Part shown: in pieces, positions 23,346 to 36,376 of the stretch | How the letters are laid out: every line of letters starts with the position of its first letter | Numbering within the stretch: position 1 is the first letter of the stretch | Assembly (NCBI GenBank): GCA_038496675.1 | Contig: CM076649.1 | Coordinates: 20,441,422 to 20,505,421, forward strand | Reading direction: 5' to 3' | Length of the DNA stretch: 64,000 nt | Source: Rachycentron canadum | Lineage: Eukaryota; Chordata; Actinopteri; Carangiformes; Rachycentridae | Notes under the pieces: generated by a model | Seen by the model: only the letters and a program-made list of their open reading frames with translations | The model's database searches: none | What the model was told of the DNA's origin: nothing | Made by a program: the position numbers and the translations under genes

Positions 23346-25304
23346 AAATACAGATTATAAAATAGATCATGTACATGATTCATGATTTAAATGAAGGCAG
23401 TGAAAATCTGTTGAACACCAATATTTAGCTAAGTGTAAAAACATTTACTTGACTTTCTGCGGTTCTGCCCATTTCCACCTCTTTGTTCATGAAGTTATGC
23501 ATTTCCACCCCTAATTTCTCATAATAAAAGATGAGTTTGGGAAGATGTGTAGGTGTGTTCAAGGCAGGAGGGAGGCTGCCAGAGCGGGGCCTCCAGAGCT
23601 GCAGGACCACACAGGGCTCCAGACTGAGCTTTCATCCTTCAATCCTCCAACAGCCACAGAGACATGGCGCTCTGCCTGGATGCAAACCGAAAGATAATCA
23701 ATCAAGCTGTTGACTTATCAAGCCAAGACACACTGCAGTCTTTCAGTGTCTCGAGAAAGTGATGATTTTGTGTCTTTAACAAAGTTATCTGTATCTGTCT
23801 CTTTTCTTTAACATATATTTTCCTTAAAACAGTTTGTAATTCACTGGCATCCTGAGAGCATCTCTATATACAGTGTTTGAAAAATCTCCAGTACCCAGAA
23901 ATCATGTAACGTGATGCATGTGATGATTTTATACCAGAGCATAAAAAGCCGTGAGACACTGTTGAGTCCAGCTTTCTTTGGCTGAAGAACCAACTGCTGT
24001 TCAGGAAACAGTTTATATTTTACTCCCAGGAATCCTCCAACATTTTGTGAAATTTGTTGACGGGCTGACAAGTATAGATTAGAAGAAAACCCATTAAAGA
24101 AAACATGTAAGTGGATAGATTAGATGTTTAGCACAAAGACTGGAAGGAGGGGTAACAGCTGATTTACCACATTAGGAACTAATGAAGACAAGATTTCTTT
24201 AGTGCCTTTATGTCACTGAGCTGAGCCACAGCAAATAATTTCAGTGTGCTAGCTAACAGCTGTTGGCAGTGTCTTGTCTCACATTGGAATCATAAACATC
24301 TGAGCTGATCAATTCTTCTTTTATCAGTGCCAGTGTTTTCTGACAGTTGCATCAGTCACGATGTGTCTGTGCGGCAGGAGAGGAGTCATGGTGGAGAGAG
24401 AGAAACGGTCCAGAGCAGTGGCTCCATTTCACAAAGAAAGATGACGACTGAGCAGGTTGTTATGTCTGTAAATGGTCATTTCCAATAAACACCGACTGAA
24501 ACATTTTTCTATGCGACGTTAATTAATGCCACATATTTCACACCGTTACCCACCTCGGCAGCATGTCTGTTACTGAGGGTAAACAATGTCATAATAACAT
24601 TTCACCATTAACCATTAGCTCTGCAGATTCTTCCTTTGGCAATGAAAACCTAAATGAAAACTCTGTAGAGATAATAAAATAAACCTTGTGTAGACCTCTA
24701 CACTGAAAAGCCATTCCTTAGGTTTGTGATGTTTGAAACCATCACTGTCTGAATCTGTTTTTGTGTTGACTCATTATTTCAAGATATTCAACAAGATATG
24801 GATGTTAACAAGGTTAAACACATCATTTAATCAGAGGGTCTGTAGTATATGTTGCCATCTTGTCGTGGCCTGAAAGGTGCTTCACACGGTGATGTTCAGG
24901 ACACACTGCAGTGCTGTTACTGGAAGCTCTCTTTATTCGCTAAATCGGTCTTGGACACGGCCATCAGGCTGGAGTGTGGGATTTCTTTTCATTATAAACC
25001 TTATTAACCTTATAGACACTTGTTCAGAGCAACACACACACAGTCAGAAACACACACACACACACACACACACACACTCGGTGAGTGAGAGTACATGTGG
25101 TCTCTGCGGTTTTCCACAAGCAGTTGATGTTACATGTGGAAAACATACAAGATCCCAAATCTCTTGTGTGAAACTTGATCTCACATGTGTCTGAAATAAA
25201 AACAAAGAGCTGCAACACAAGCAGAGTGCTCTGACTTTGATATTTTCACATAGTAAAGCAAAATAACAGATTTATTAAAATAGGAGTTTTGCCTTTTACA
25301 CCTT
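23346..25304. other. Non-coding intergenic sequence
   Basis: No gene recognised. It contains a CA microsatellite at 25051-25077 with a smaller CA run just upstream. Confidence 0.45.
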
Positions 25305-25455
25305 TGGGTCGGTGGCTCGCCTGGTAGAGCACGTACCACGAAGGCTCAGCCCACACCACATCGTCCTGGGGTCAAGTCCATGTACCCTTGGGAAAGTCAT
25401 GCCCTTTACTTTCCTGGCTGTCTCTCACTGTCACTATGATTAAGTTACTTTTTAA
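25305..25455 (+). repeat. tRNA-derived SINE
   Basis: The head looks like a decayed tRNA gene: TGGCTCGCCTGGTAGAGC fits an internal polymerase III box A, and GGGGTCAAGTCCATGTACCC fits a box B region. The body continues with GGAAAGTCATGCCCTTTACT and TGGCTGTCTCTCACTGTCAC, a pattern common to a widespread fish SINE. A second, more diverged copy is at 53885-54056. It is not a functional tRNA: the cloverleaf arms do not pair properly. Confidence 0.62.
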
Positions 25456-27029
25456 AAAAGGGAAACAGGGGAAACAGGGACATTCATGGATTTCTGATTC
25501 TGGACGGTGTTGTTTTAATTTCCATCATTGTTACCTCAGTAGCTTCACTTACAATAGTTTATATTGCTGTGTCAGTTTTATCCCTGCTTGGCCATTTTTA
25601 TGTTGCTGATTTATGTGGTAGTGAGCCAACTGTGAGGGAACATGATGTACCTGCTGGTTTCTGATTGTCTGTCTCAGCCACGTGTTTCTCAAACAGATGG
25701 AAATGTTGAATAAATCAGAGATGAGGCCACTGATTAAGAAATCTACAGATCGAATGTCTCTTATCATCTCATATTGGAGCTTGAAAGTCAGAGGTTTTCT
25801 TTTACATGCATATCTGAATATCTAGGACTTCCAAAAAAGTAGTGTAAAAGGAGACAGACTGTCGGGGGGTGAGAGGGGTGTTGTTCATGAGAAGGAGACA
25901 AGCAGGGAGAGCGTTTGGGCTCTCAGAGGTTGATTACCTGACCCATTAAAAGTGTTCCTCAGGGAGACCGGCTGCTCTTGCTGAGCAGACAGCAAAGAAG
26001 TCATGTTTGAGTCCTCATTTGAGCGGCCTGCTGGTGGGCCTCGGATAGAAGCCAGGGGTTTTTATTCATCCGCCGCAGACAAGGCTGTCAGGGAAGTCTC
26101 TGAAACTGCCACGAACAAGTGGAGAAACTGCCGTCCACATCCAAGCTGCCACAGTCAATTAGGGGCAAAGAATTAGGGAAACAATAGGTCTTTCATAACA
26201 CGGCGGACTTTATTGAGTCTGCTGAATTTTGTGTGGCCTGCATGAATCTGCAGAGGAGCCTGAATAAAGAATGAAATGTGCTGTGAAACCACAATGTTCT
26301 GAAGCTGAATGTAGTTGTAAATGTGGATGTAGATAAACGTAGTTAATATATAAAGATTTTGGATGATCAACAGCAGGTAAACCTCAACTTTTGCTCAATG
26401 AAACAATCTCTCCCTTCACTGTAATCTTCATGACTGGAACCTTGTGATTTATAGATGCACGGGAAACTCCTCTTTTCCTGCATTTAGACTGCAGCTGCGC
26501 ATCTGCTACAACACTTCGAGTGCTTTAGTTTGATTGATTTAAATATTGGCCTGAAAGAAAAAGAAAATCCCATTTCAACTTTGGGATGTTGTTCTTTCAG
26601 TTAGTGTTTTTTGACTCAGTGATGGCACATGAAGGGCTCGAGCCGAACACATCCAGATGGTGCTGCCTGGAGTCTCATCCGCACTCCGGCTGCTGCTGAT
26701 TCACAACTTCCACCTCACGAATTCTTGTCAGGGCAAAACACAAAAAAGGAGTTAGCCCTGTGATGAATTCAAGCTAGACAATGTCAGGACTTACAAATGA
26801 GCTGGAGCTGGACTCAGGATTTGAATGTAGTTTAACATTCACAGTTGACTACATGCTGACCAATAGGGGATTATTTAAGATTTCGAAAGCAGGGTCTGTG
26901 TTTGGCCGCCTCAGGACGTCATTATGACCAGAGTTTGATGAGTAGGATCAAGGTTATTCCAAATCTGCACTTCAAAACTTCCACATTGGTCAGAGAGCAG
27001 AGCTGGGTTTTACTTCCAGCTCATGTGGG
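25456..27029. other. Non-coding intergenic sequence
   Basis: No gene recognised. The block 25980-26270 has a more balanced base composition than its surroundings (for example GGCGGGCC-like and CCGCCGCAG words) and could be a conserved non-coding element, but nothing in the sequence proves it. Confidence 0.4.
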
Positions 27030-27556
27030 GCTTGAATCCAAATCTGCTTTTTATCATTCGAAAAATATTTCTAAAGTTTGACCTTTTCTCCCTCTGAGTG
27101 ACAGAGAAACTGATAAATGCTTTTCTATCCAGCAGCCTTGACTATTGTCACTCTCCTCAAACCAGTTTCAGCTGATTCAGGATCTGCTGAGTCATGACCT
27201 GGACCAGAGGGAGACAACACATTGGTTACCTGCCCTCTATTGTGCTGTTTATAGGCAGCTTTTACCTTTATGCTCTGAGCCGATGGAAGAGTCTCCCTGA
27301 GGACCTGACAGCAGTGGAAGTGTCAAAAATAAATGCACCTCTTCAGCCTGGCTTTAAGTAAATATGTTTTAGTCATTAGTCGCTTTATTTAATTCTCTTA
27401 TTTTATTGTACCCATTTCTGAATTGGATTATATTCTTTTTTTATCTGTTATGTATTATTAGTTTTTATGTTTTTTTGTTTGCTAACGTTATTTCAGCTTC
27501 TTAGATATTTTGTGAACTTTTACTTGATTTGTTCTTCAAATATCAAATCAAATAAA

Positions 27557-27611
<55 letters not shown>

Positions 27612-27622
27612 ACAGTTAGTGN

Positions 27623-27669
<47 letters not shown>

Positions 27670-27680
27670 ACAGTTAGTGT
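27030..27680 (+). mobile_element. Decayed CR1/L2-type LINE 3' end with GATT tail
   Basis: With stops ignored, the translation from about 27055 gives a FHLRNISK-like start, then VTEKLINAFLSSSLDYCHS (equivalent of the conserved SRLDYCN motif), a diverged HWLPV-like stretch, and RWKSLPEDLTAVE (equivalent of LWNSLPEDLR). This is the extreme C-terminus of a CR1/L2-group reverse transcriptase. A short AT-rich 3' UTR leads to AATCAAATAAATTTG and then a long (GATT)n tract, which is the tail repeat of the element. The tract contains the ambiguous base at 27622. Confidence 0.68.
27559..27668. repeat. GATT tetranucleotide microsatellite, interrupted by N
   Basis: Two (GATT)n blocks separated by TACAGTTAGTG and an N at 27622. 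The same flank GATTACAGTTAGTG then follows the second block (to 27679). The repeat begins as the tail of the adjoining LINE. Confidence 0.9.
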
Positions 27681-30600
27681 TTTTAATGGCTGTATACCAC
27701 TAACCCTGTGTGAATGTGATGTGACTGCTGTCGTTGTTGTATGACATGTCCCAGGTTAAACTCTGAAGTGTGTTCAACCCTAAATAAACTAAAAAAAATG
27801 GTAGTTTCCTTTAAAATGTAGACATTTTATCTTCTATATGTCTAAACATACATGTGAAATGAAGCATGATAATGACATCAGTGCTGCTGTCTGCTGCTTC
27901 CTCTGAGGATATCATCATCAGTCTTTTATGTTTAATTTTATTTTACCGCACTGATCACTGATTTTACAGTGATATATTAATCAAGAAAAATGATGTGCAA
28001 CAATTTTAGGAGGTGAGAATGAGTTCGCTGCTGCTCGCGTTAGTTATGTGTATTCATAAATCTTCATTTGTGTATTTCCCATATGAAAGTGAAGGAGGGA
28101 TTTAAACAGCAGAACTGGTGTGTGCCTGACTCAGCTGCCACACTGCCCCTGCAGTGAAACCATTAAAGCAGCACATGCACCCTGCTGTGTCTGCCATCTT
28201 TGAAAAATCCCTTGTATTGGCTAGGATAAAGGGACAGGCGGGACTTCTACCTGGGTTATCAAAGTCAGTGCTGATGCTTGAATACCTTTCAGGATGAGAT
28301 CAAATGGGCAGCATGTTCTTTTGTTCTGAAACTTCATGCTTCAAGTGCTTTTTTCCTTCTGAAGCACATCCTCTTGGGCGTTCCTTTGTGCCCCAGTTCT
28401 TCCCCAACACATCCCAGCTTCTCCTCCCACAGAGACAGAGAAGAGATTCAACATCTATACAGTTTTAGTAAAATAAAGAGGTGCAGATGGTCTTAGTGTT
28501 GTCATGCTATAAGCTGAAGAAAATGTATTTTCTATAGGGACAACAGTACCTTGAGAAGAGAAAAGACTCCACAGACTTCCTGTATGTCTCTGCTTTCAAC
28601 TAACTGAAGAAAGGAGTGCGCTCTGCTGAGAGCACAGGAAGTTGTGGGACACTGATTAGCTGCTGAGACAGATGGAGTTAACTATTTTTCCAGTGAAATC
28701 CTGCAGACTGCCCACAGCCCCAGATCCCAGGGGCCTCAGCAGGGCTCTGGATCACGTAAGCTACGCCCTCAGGGTGTATCAAGGCAGTTCCCTCTCTTTC
28801 ACAACCTCAAAGTTCCAGGGACAGTGCAACCTAAGAATTATTTTATTATTTCTCTTGTTCCATACCTTCTTTACCTTCTTTGACATTGGGGGAAGGTCAT
28901 GTCTCTCCTTCCAGCACTATTCGTGTTAACAGCAGAGGGCAACACAATAAACAATTTTGTGTAAAGGTGTGTACTGTTAGCTGCGCTTCAGTTCATTCTC
29001 AGCCCTCTTTGGCACAATTGATTTGTCAGGAACCACTCAGATAATTTCATATCAGATGGACTTTTCTTTTTAAAGCTCAGACACGTTTTTCTGGATGGTG
29101 CGCCCCTTTTGCTAAAATACTGTGCTTTCATCCTGCCGCTGTGTCTTTTTGAATTGCTAAGTAATTGGTTTTTAATGTGAAATAATGAATTAATAATTAC
29201 TCTCTCCAGTGTCAACACTACAGTAGGGGTGTGCGTTGCCTTCTGCCACTGTCTTTTTGATACAACCACTTTGGGACACATTTCTGATTCTATTTATGGC
29301 TTTAAAAACACTAGGATTTGGGTGAGTTTTACTTTAAGAGCTAAATAATATTTGTTTGTTCTCCACATATGTTCTATTGGTGTTATTTGGTTTTTAAACC
29401 AGTCATCTTTCCCTTATGTATCTATATTTTTGTCAGTGCAAGGTCTGTGTTTTTGACTTTTGGCGCATTTTGTGCTTTGAAAGTGCTATAGCCTAGAAAT
29501 AAAGTAAGACTGTCCAGACTAATGCACAAACATACAGATATAGGTCAGTTACACCCAGATTAATACCTGGCTTGTATGTCTAAATAACTTTGGATACCTC
29601 AGCGCTGTCATCAGCACAGGCAGTTTCATTAAAACCTGAGGCCCTGGGAAAACAGCCACATAATCTGGTGTTGAAATACAAGTTAAAGGCAAGACATTTG
29701 TTGTTGCTTTCTACCAATGTTCAGGGATCTTTGCCTTTTACTAGATCGGATCCTTGTTACCCTTGAACTTTATTGGGTGATTCTTTGTAAAAATGTACAC
29801 TGCGATTTGCAGGGTTTTGCAGCCAATTCATAATGTTTTAAACCGTCTCAGATGCTCAGTGTTGCCAAGGCAGCCCCGCCAGACTACAGTGACATATCAT
29901 GAGTAATGTATAAAGCTCTCCTCGTAATCTAACACATGGTTGGCACTCTGCCTCAGGCTCTTGTCTCCAGCTCAGTGGACACTCGGCCCATTCACTGCAA
30001 CTAAGGGCCAATGCAACAAGGCCCAGATGCATCTGTGGTGTCTTTACACTTTGAACAGTGTGTGTGTTCCTGCGAGTGTGTGCTTTTTGTAAACACACAT
30101 CAGTTATTTCAAGTCAAGTTGTTTCCAAATACCAAGCTGGAACTATTTTCAACATAACAAAATGAGAAAATAGTCCCAATGAAATCCTCGGCTCACGGTG
30201 AGGTCTATGGATTACCCAGAGTAAAAGAAAAACATAAACAACTGGAAAGACATAATGCTGATTATTTAAAGGAGCCTGGTTTATGTGGCCAGGAAAACAG
30301 TTTCACAATCAACTGGAGCAATCTCAGAAGGAAAAGCTGATTTCATGTGTTTCTTGATCAGACATTAGCATATGACAATCATGCACACACACAGCCCTGC
30401 TAAAGCAGATTAGCACTGCTAAAGGGGCTAAAGTTTTCTCTGCTGCTGAACCCGGTAACAGTGATTGGTGCGAAACAAGAGCTTGCTTTTCTAAGGTTAG
30501 AAGGTTATATTATGTCCTATGAGCACCACTACATCATCAGGCCAGATAGAGGCTGCGATGAGATGGACAGCATCATACTTTCAACAGATGAAAAGAAAGC

Positions 30601-32850
30601 GTTAACATTGATTGTTGTTGCTTTCCACCTCTGGAGACAGATGTTGGTGAGTAAAGGATGGTGAAGTGACAATGTTTTTTTTAGACTGGTAAGCAAACAG
30701 CTAAGAGCAGTAAGTTAGCAATGTAGCAATAGCAAAACTTAAAACATTGCTTCTTAATAAAAGATATCCAACTTGTTTTTCCCTAAACATTGCTCATTAA
30801 GTATTGAATTATTAATATTATTAATAAATTCTAATATTTGTAGCAACATTTCAGAAGCTTTAACATCAGAAATTTGGAAGATTTTGGAGGGCAACAGGGG
30901 TCAAAAAAATCTAAATCTAAAGTAGTCTAGATACCACTTGAGGTAACAGGAAATAGGTAATAGGAAAACATGTTTATTTAGTGAATGACCCTTTCATTTC
31001 GTGGTAATCATGGTTAGCTGACTATGTTGTCGTCAGATCTGGTGCATCATTTGTGAGACAACAAAAACCTTTCAGCGACACAAGCAGATGTTCTGTGTTT
31101 CCCTTGTCTAGAGCTAAAGACCTACAATACAACCACATGGAGCTGCACCATGTCCTATCACCATGTTCGAATGTCCTGGAGCAAGGACGTCACATCGTCA
31201 TGTTCTGAATTCACATTTATCACTAGCAGTCCTTCAATGAGATGGTATTAGCACAGTGAAACAGATGTTTTGTGTGCAGGCATCTCACATCATGTTTATT
31301 CATCAGGGAATCACATGGGACAGCTATGGTAATTGCAGACATCATTAAGATAAACACAAACCTAGGATGGTCCATGGGACTGGTCAGGCACAACCAACTG
31401 ACTCCTTTGGGTGTCATTGTAAAACAGCAAACTTTGCACCATCCCTTCCCAAGCAGCTCGAGAGAAGGGACATGCAGAATGCCAAGTCAGTACTTTGGGG
31501 ACTTGCTGTTGTGCTGTCTGGAAAAAATGATGCAACAAGACTTGCTGCTGTAATAACATGACTTGTGGTGCTGACAAAAACAGCTTGAAGCGGATGTGTT
31601 ACTGTTTCTCCCATTGGTTCCGGCCGGCTTCTCTGGGGCAGACAGAGGAGCAGTGCTGGGGGCGGCTCGCGTGGATCTGCTGTCCATATGGGAAGAGATC
31701 CTTTGTCCTGTTTTATACACAATCACTGCTTTTTCAAATGGTCTTTGGGACTGAATAAAACAATGGTGCACTGTTGACATTCAGCATGACTGTTGATTGG
31801 GTTGACATTTACAGTGTTTAAGGGCTACTCATTTGAATAGCTATTATAATGAAATGATGGAGAAAAGAAAAAACATGCAGGCAAAAGCAAACAAATGAGA
31901 CAAATGGCATGTTTACCACTTTATGTTTTTGCTCCACTAACCATGAGGACTTTACCAGCTTTTAGTAAATCAATATCACCGCTCAGTACTGTTGATTTTA
32001 TTATCTGCAAAGTATAGATTAAAATGATTGGATGAGGATTTGAAAACTGTGGGGAGGAATTTTCCAAAGCAAACAGGATAATATTTGACATTTATAGAGC
32101 TTGTCCAACAGCAATAACTTCTCACCGATCTTTCTTTTAATTCAAGGTAAAGGTCGGTGTATTATGACATGCTGAACGGTTCCACATTGAAGTATTGTTG
32201 TTTTTTCCTTGCTGAGAGAAGGAACAGCTGACTCTACTCCAGGTGTTGGATTTGTTTTTCATGTTTAAAGGCTGGCTCTGTCTGCTGGCTTAGCCAATGG
32301 CTTCCAACAAAACAAAGGGAAATGACAACAAAGGCCATGGGTGTTCGTTTTACTTGAAGGTCCATTCATCAGGACAGGAATGTGCTCAGGACAGGAATGC
32401 ATCTTGTTGACAGCACAGGAGAATGAATGCGTGCTGCCATAGCTTTTTTTCTTTAAAAGCAGATGGGTTAAAAGGGTGAAGGAACATTTGAGGTAACATG
32501 TACCTTTTGATGTCAGAGTTTCACAGTCTGAAACTTCTGGGCTGTAACACCATGACTGTGTATTTTGCTGCAGTGAGGGAGGCTGAAGTCACAGCGAGCC
32601 AATTTGGAGCATTGGATAATTTGGATGCCTCCTCTGTATCGACACCCCTGGAAACCAGAGCTCCCTGCAGAGCGCCTGCTGGTAGCCCATGCATATTTCA
32701 TGAAATCAGAAGCTGATTAACTGAATGGGTGTGAATAATTGCACTCAGCAAAACAATCACTCAATATAAAGAAACATCCATTTTTCCGTTAAAATACAGG
32801 TGGAGTAAAGTTTTAGGTATAAGCCATGAAGGCCTCTGATTTTGAGACAA
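27681..32850. other. Non-coding intergenic sequence
   Basis: No gene recognised in about 5 kb. Overlapping frames on both strands at 31220-31780 end near an AATAAA (about 31755-31760) but show no domain and no convincing splice sites. Composition is otherwise typical AT-rich intergenic DNA. Confidence 0.4.
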
Positions 32851-32862
32851 TCAGAATGAAAA

Positions 32863-32908
32863 CTTGTCGTTCGATAAAATGCTATTTTGCATTTTATCGA
32901 ACGACAAG
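32863..32908. repeat. Perfect inverted repeat (20-bp stem, 6-nt loop)
   Basis: Left arm 32863-32882 (CTTGTCGTTCGATAAAATGC), loop TATTTT, right arm 32889-32908, the exact reverse complement. Both arms retain two CpGs. The stem does not extend further on either side. Confidence 0.97.
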
Positions 32909-34604
32909 GAAAAAGAGTGATGATTGCATTGTATAGAAACTACAGCAGCTATATATATTTCCCTCAGTTCCACACGCGGAGTAACTCACTCTATGTCAAT
33001 GGGGGGAAATGAGCAGTCAGCCTGAATGAGGCCTCCCTAGTTTGCTCAGCGCTCAGGACAGATGTGGGAGCCCCCTTTACATTCTCAGTTATTAGTTATA
33101 CAGTGTAGCAGCCCACTCTGAGCTTCAAAACAGCTCTTCAGAAACCTGTGGGTGAGGCTACAACTGTCTTTATGTAGTCTATGGTGGTGAAAAGCAGGGT
33201 GATGATTTTGCTCTGTGTCTGCAGGGTGTGGACCAAAGCAACTTGCATGCAGGACCATATTTACAGCATATGCAGTAATTATCAAATTTTTTTGCTGCTT
33301 TACTATTTGAGTTCAACTTCATGCTGATAAATAGCAATCAGCCTGTTTTAATCTTGACCTAAATGCTTACTTCCCATCTTGCTTGTTGATTTCTCACTAG
33401 TCAACAACAAACTATTCATTTTAGTGCAGAGAGGATTAAAGTCTCCAGCGTCCTGCTGACTGGAACAGGCAGCAGTCGGAGCACACGCTCAGTGTCCTGC
33501 TCTCTGCTCATGCTGCTCCCTCCAAACATGCTGTGCTGCCAAACAAGACAAGTCAGCCAGTAACTAAGACAAGCTGACACGCTGGCAAACACACACCAGG
33601 CATTAGGACGCCTCTTTGCCCAATTTGGCAAGTTTTGCTCTTCCAAATATGTTCAGGTTTGGTTTGGTGAGTCAGTGTTTTTAATTAATCTAAATTGAAC
33701 GTTTCATTCCATGTTGTACAAAACAACAGCCTGGGGGCAAAAATGTGATCAGGGTATTAGGCTTTTTGTTTGTGTGGCCAGGTAGCATTTTTGATTTAAC
33801 TGGAGCCTTAATGCCAGGGCATGTGCAGCACATTCTCAGACGGCGATGGAATACATGTATGTGTGCAGAGGCAAATACAGATGGAGCACAGCATGCGTTT
33901 GGCTGCTGCAGAGTTCACCTGAACCTTTTAAAATCTTGATTTCAGCACGTAGCATTCTTATAAAACAGTCCACTCACAGTGTGCTTCGAATTTGCTTTTA
34001 TAAGGGCCCTTGGTTACCTGACCCAGTGTTAAAAGAATCAGTGATGAGGGGCAGGGCTGCTCTGTCCCCTACAGCGCTGGGCTAATGGAGATTCCAGAGC
34101 ACGACACCACCCATTTCCCCTTTCACTTCAGAGTTCACTTTTGTCCTGCAAATTACTGCACTGCATCCCCAGATAACCCAGCAGCCCATACGAAGGTCAG
34201 TCCTTCCCAGGCCTATGGAGCAATGCACTAGAGACAATGTTTCCTCCTTCTGCAGAAAAAGGTGTGTGTGTCTGTGCTGTTGGCTAAATGCATAAGTGAT
34301 GATGCAGTGATGCTTTCACCGGGTATGCATGTCTCTTGTAAGTCATTAACTACAGAGGATTTGCAGTCTGTGACTATCAGTGTTCTGCAGGAGATTTGCA
34401 GTTGAGCTGATGCCAGTTTATTGAAGCACGCTGCACATAACATACTTGTTCACAGAGAGGCCGATATTACCAAACCTTTCAGTCTCCCAGTCGATGAGTG
34501 ATGATAAAATGTGCAAAAAATGTTCTACTTTCAATACACATTAGCATCTAAATATAGACAGTCTGGAAGTAATTTCCTGAATTTATTAAACAAAAATTTT
34601 TGGT
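32909..34604. other. Non-coding intergenic sequence
   Basis: No gene recognised. Reading frames are short and without domain patterns. Confidence 0.4.
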
Positions 34605-34940
34605 TGGGCGGCATGGAGGTCCAGTGGTTAGCATCGTCGCCTCACAGCAAGAAGGTTCTGGGTTAAAACACCGACCCTGGGGCCTTTCAAGGTGGAGTTT
34701 GCATGTTCTTGCCTGCATGGGTTCCATCCAGGTTCTCCAGCTTCCTCTCACAGTCCAAAGACCTGTAGGTTTAGGTTAATTGGTGGCTGTAAAAGCGTGA
34801 ATGGTTGATTGTCTCTATATGTCGGCCCTGTGATAGACTGGTGACCTGTCCGGGTTATACCTGCCTTCGCCCTATGTCAGCTGGGATTGGCTCCACCCTC
34901 CCGCAATCCTGACGGATAAGTGGTATAGATAATGGATGGA
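34605..34940 (+). repeat. SINE-type repeat (widespread teleost family), near full length
   Basis: Starts GGGCGGCATGGAGGTCCAGT then GGTTAGCATCGTCGCCTCAC, followed by GGTTCTGGGTTAAAACACCG (a tRNA-like head with box A and box B positions). The body has TGGAGTTTGCATGTTCTTGC, CCTCTCACAGTCCAAAGACC, GGTTAATTGGTG and GCCCTGTGATAGACTGGTGA, and the end is GATAAGTGGTATAGATAATG then GATGGA. A second, partial copy in reverse orientation is at 36613-36832. The pattern is one of the commonest interspersed repeats of teleosts; I do not assign a family name. Confidence 0.78.
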
Positions 34941-35950
34941 AGTTTTTTCAGCCTACAACTAAATCATGCCAATCCTGGGCAAACTGAAATGACATTTGGC
35001 AAATAAGAAAAGATGTACATTGCATTATGATACAATTACCTAATGCAGTGTACTATGGAATAGTCTCATTTTAAAAATAGCAGCGGTGAAATATATGTAC
35101 AACACAGGATGTGCAGATCATTTGCATGATAATCATTTCACCTGCAGCCAGACAGGATATTGGTGACCTGTGTGTGAACTGCTCAGCAGATGGAGGTGGT
35201 ACCATACGTTGTGTGTGACATGCCCTGTGTAATGAGAGGGCTGATATCATTAGGTAGCTAATGTACCCAGTCCTGTTTTTTATGTGTTGTTCTGTATTTT
35301 CTCTATTTACTGTCATAAAACAAACAAAAAGAATGTAGAAGTAGTAGAGGAAGCAATGAAGGTCTCAGTGTGGTTCAAACTAAGAGCTTGTTGGCTCATC
35401 TAATGGCCCCCACCTTTCTGACAGTGGAATACAGACGTCTGTGCCTGACCATGATCATGGCCACCTCATGCAACACTGGGACAGATTTACAGAGGTCAAT
35501 AAGTACCTCGGTCTGAGCTTTTCTCTCAAACCCTCGTTTTTCATTCTTCACAAAACTATTTCCGTTGCATTTATACAACTGACAACTCTATGACTGACTT
35601 GGAGGAGAGACTGAAGATGTACATCATTATCCCCATTTGAACAATTCATCACCCATCTCTGTTTACCCCATTACACTTTGTCACTTCATTTGTCTTGAGT
35701 GGATCCAATATCAAAAAAACATGTTTAAAAGAAACCATTAATAAACAAATAAACAACAGGTACTGTTCCTTCAGATCAACTTTTCCAGCATTGCTTAAAG
35801 TCAGCTTTAGTAAAGAAGTATCCTGCTGGAACGTTTTCTTTCTGTACAAGCCAGAAATTTGTTCAAGTTGACTGATCTCATAATTTTCACATGTCTTTGT
35901 ATACTGCCTTCTAAAACAAACATCTACATTAGTTGACAAAAAAACAAAAC
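34941..35950. other. Non-coding intergenic sequence
   Basis: No gene recognised. A minus-strand frame of 118 codons (35649-36005) is AT-rich, runs into a repeat, and has no recognisable domain. Confidence 0.45.
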
Positions 35951-35952
35951 AA

Positions 35953-36345
35953 CTTAAAGCGCCTATAATCAATATTTTTTGGAATAACAACATATTAAAT
36001 ACCAATGTGACAATGTAAGAAAGCTTGTTTGTAATGAACCTCCAGAGAGTTATGACCTGAAGCTGCAGCTTTATGGGGCTTTGTAGGGCGTTTCATCTCA
36101 TTGTTGAGCTAACTTTACTGTTTCTGTTCACTTTCTCTACTCTCACTGTGTTTTTGGCTGGCATCTGGTGACTTCAGCAGGCAGCTGTTTTCTGAGACAA
36201 AGATCTAAAAAAAACACTGTATTTCACCTGCTTAGCTGCAGATAGCAGAGAAACACAGTTAGAGACCAGCTGGTCGACACAGTGGAGAATTTTGCAGCTT
36301 TTGTCAGACCAAAAACAGAACTGATGTGACTGTTACACTTGGTTT
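35953..36345 (+). repeat. Dispersed repeat family B, copy 1
   Basis: Begins ACTTAAAGCGCCTATAATCA and includes GCTGCAGCTTTATGGGGCTT, TTTCATCTCATTGTTGAGCT, CACTGTATTTCACCTGC and ACACAGTTAGAGACCAGCTG. A related copy at 59553-59880 shares TTTAAAGTGCCTATGATCAA, a CTGCAGCTCCCCTTG...GGAGCTTTGTGGTGAG segment and the following TCAGCTCATGTTATTGTTTAGCTCTC region. No coding capacity; class unknown. Confidence 0.5.
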
Positions 36346-36376
36346 AATCAGATGGACAGAAACTCTAATCCACACG

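Noticed and set aside
25305..25400. Possible tRNA gene
   Set aside because: Box A- and B-like sequences are present, but the arms do not form a cloverleaf and a SINE body follows.
27559..27680. Regularly spaced repeat (CRISPR-like or satellite)
   Set aside because: It is a GATT microsatellite that originates as a LINE tail, with a duplicated flank at an assembly N.
35649..36005. 118-codon minus-strand frame
   Set aside because: AT-rich, overlaps dispersed repeat family B, no domain or splice context.
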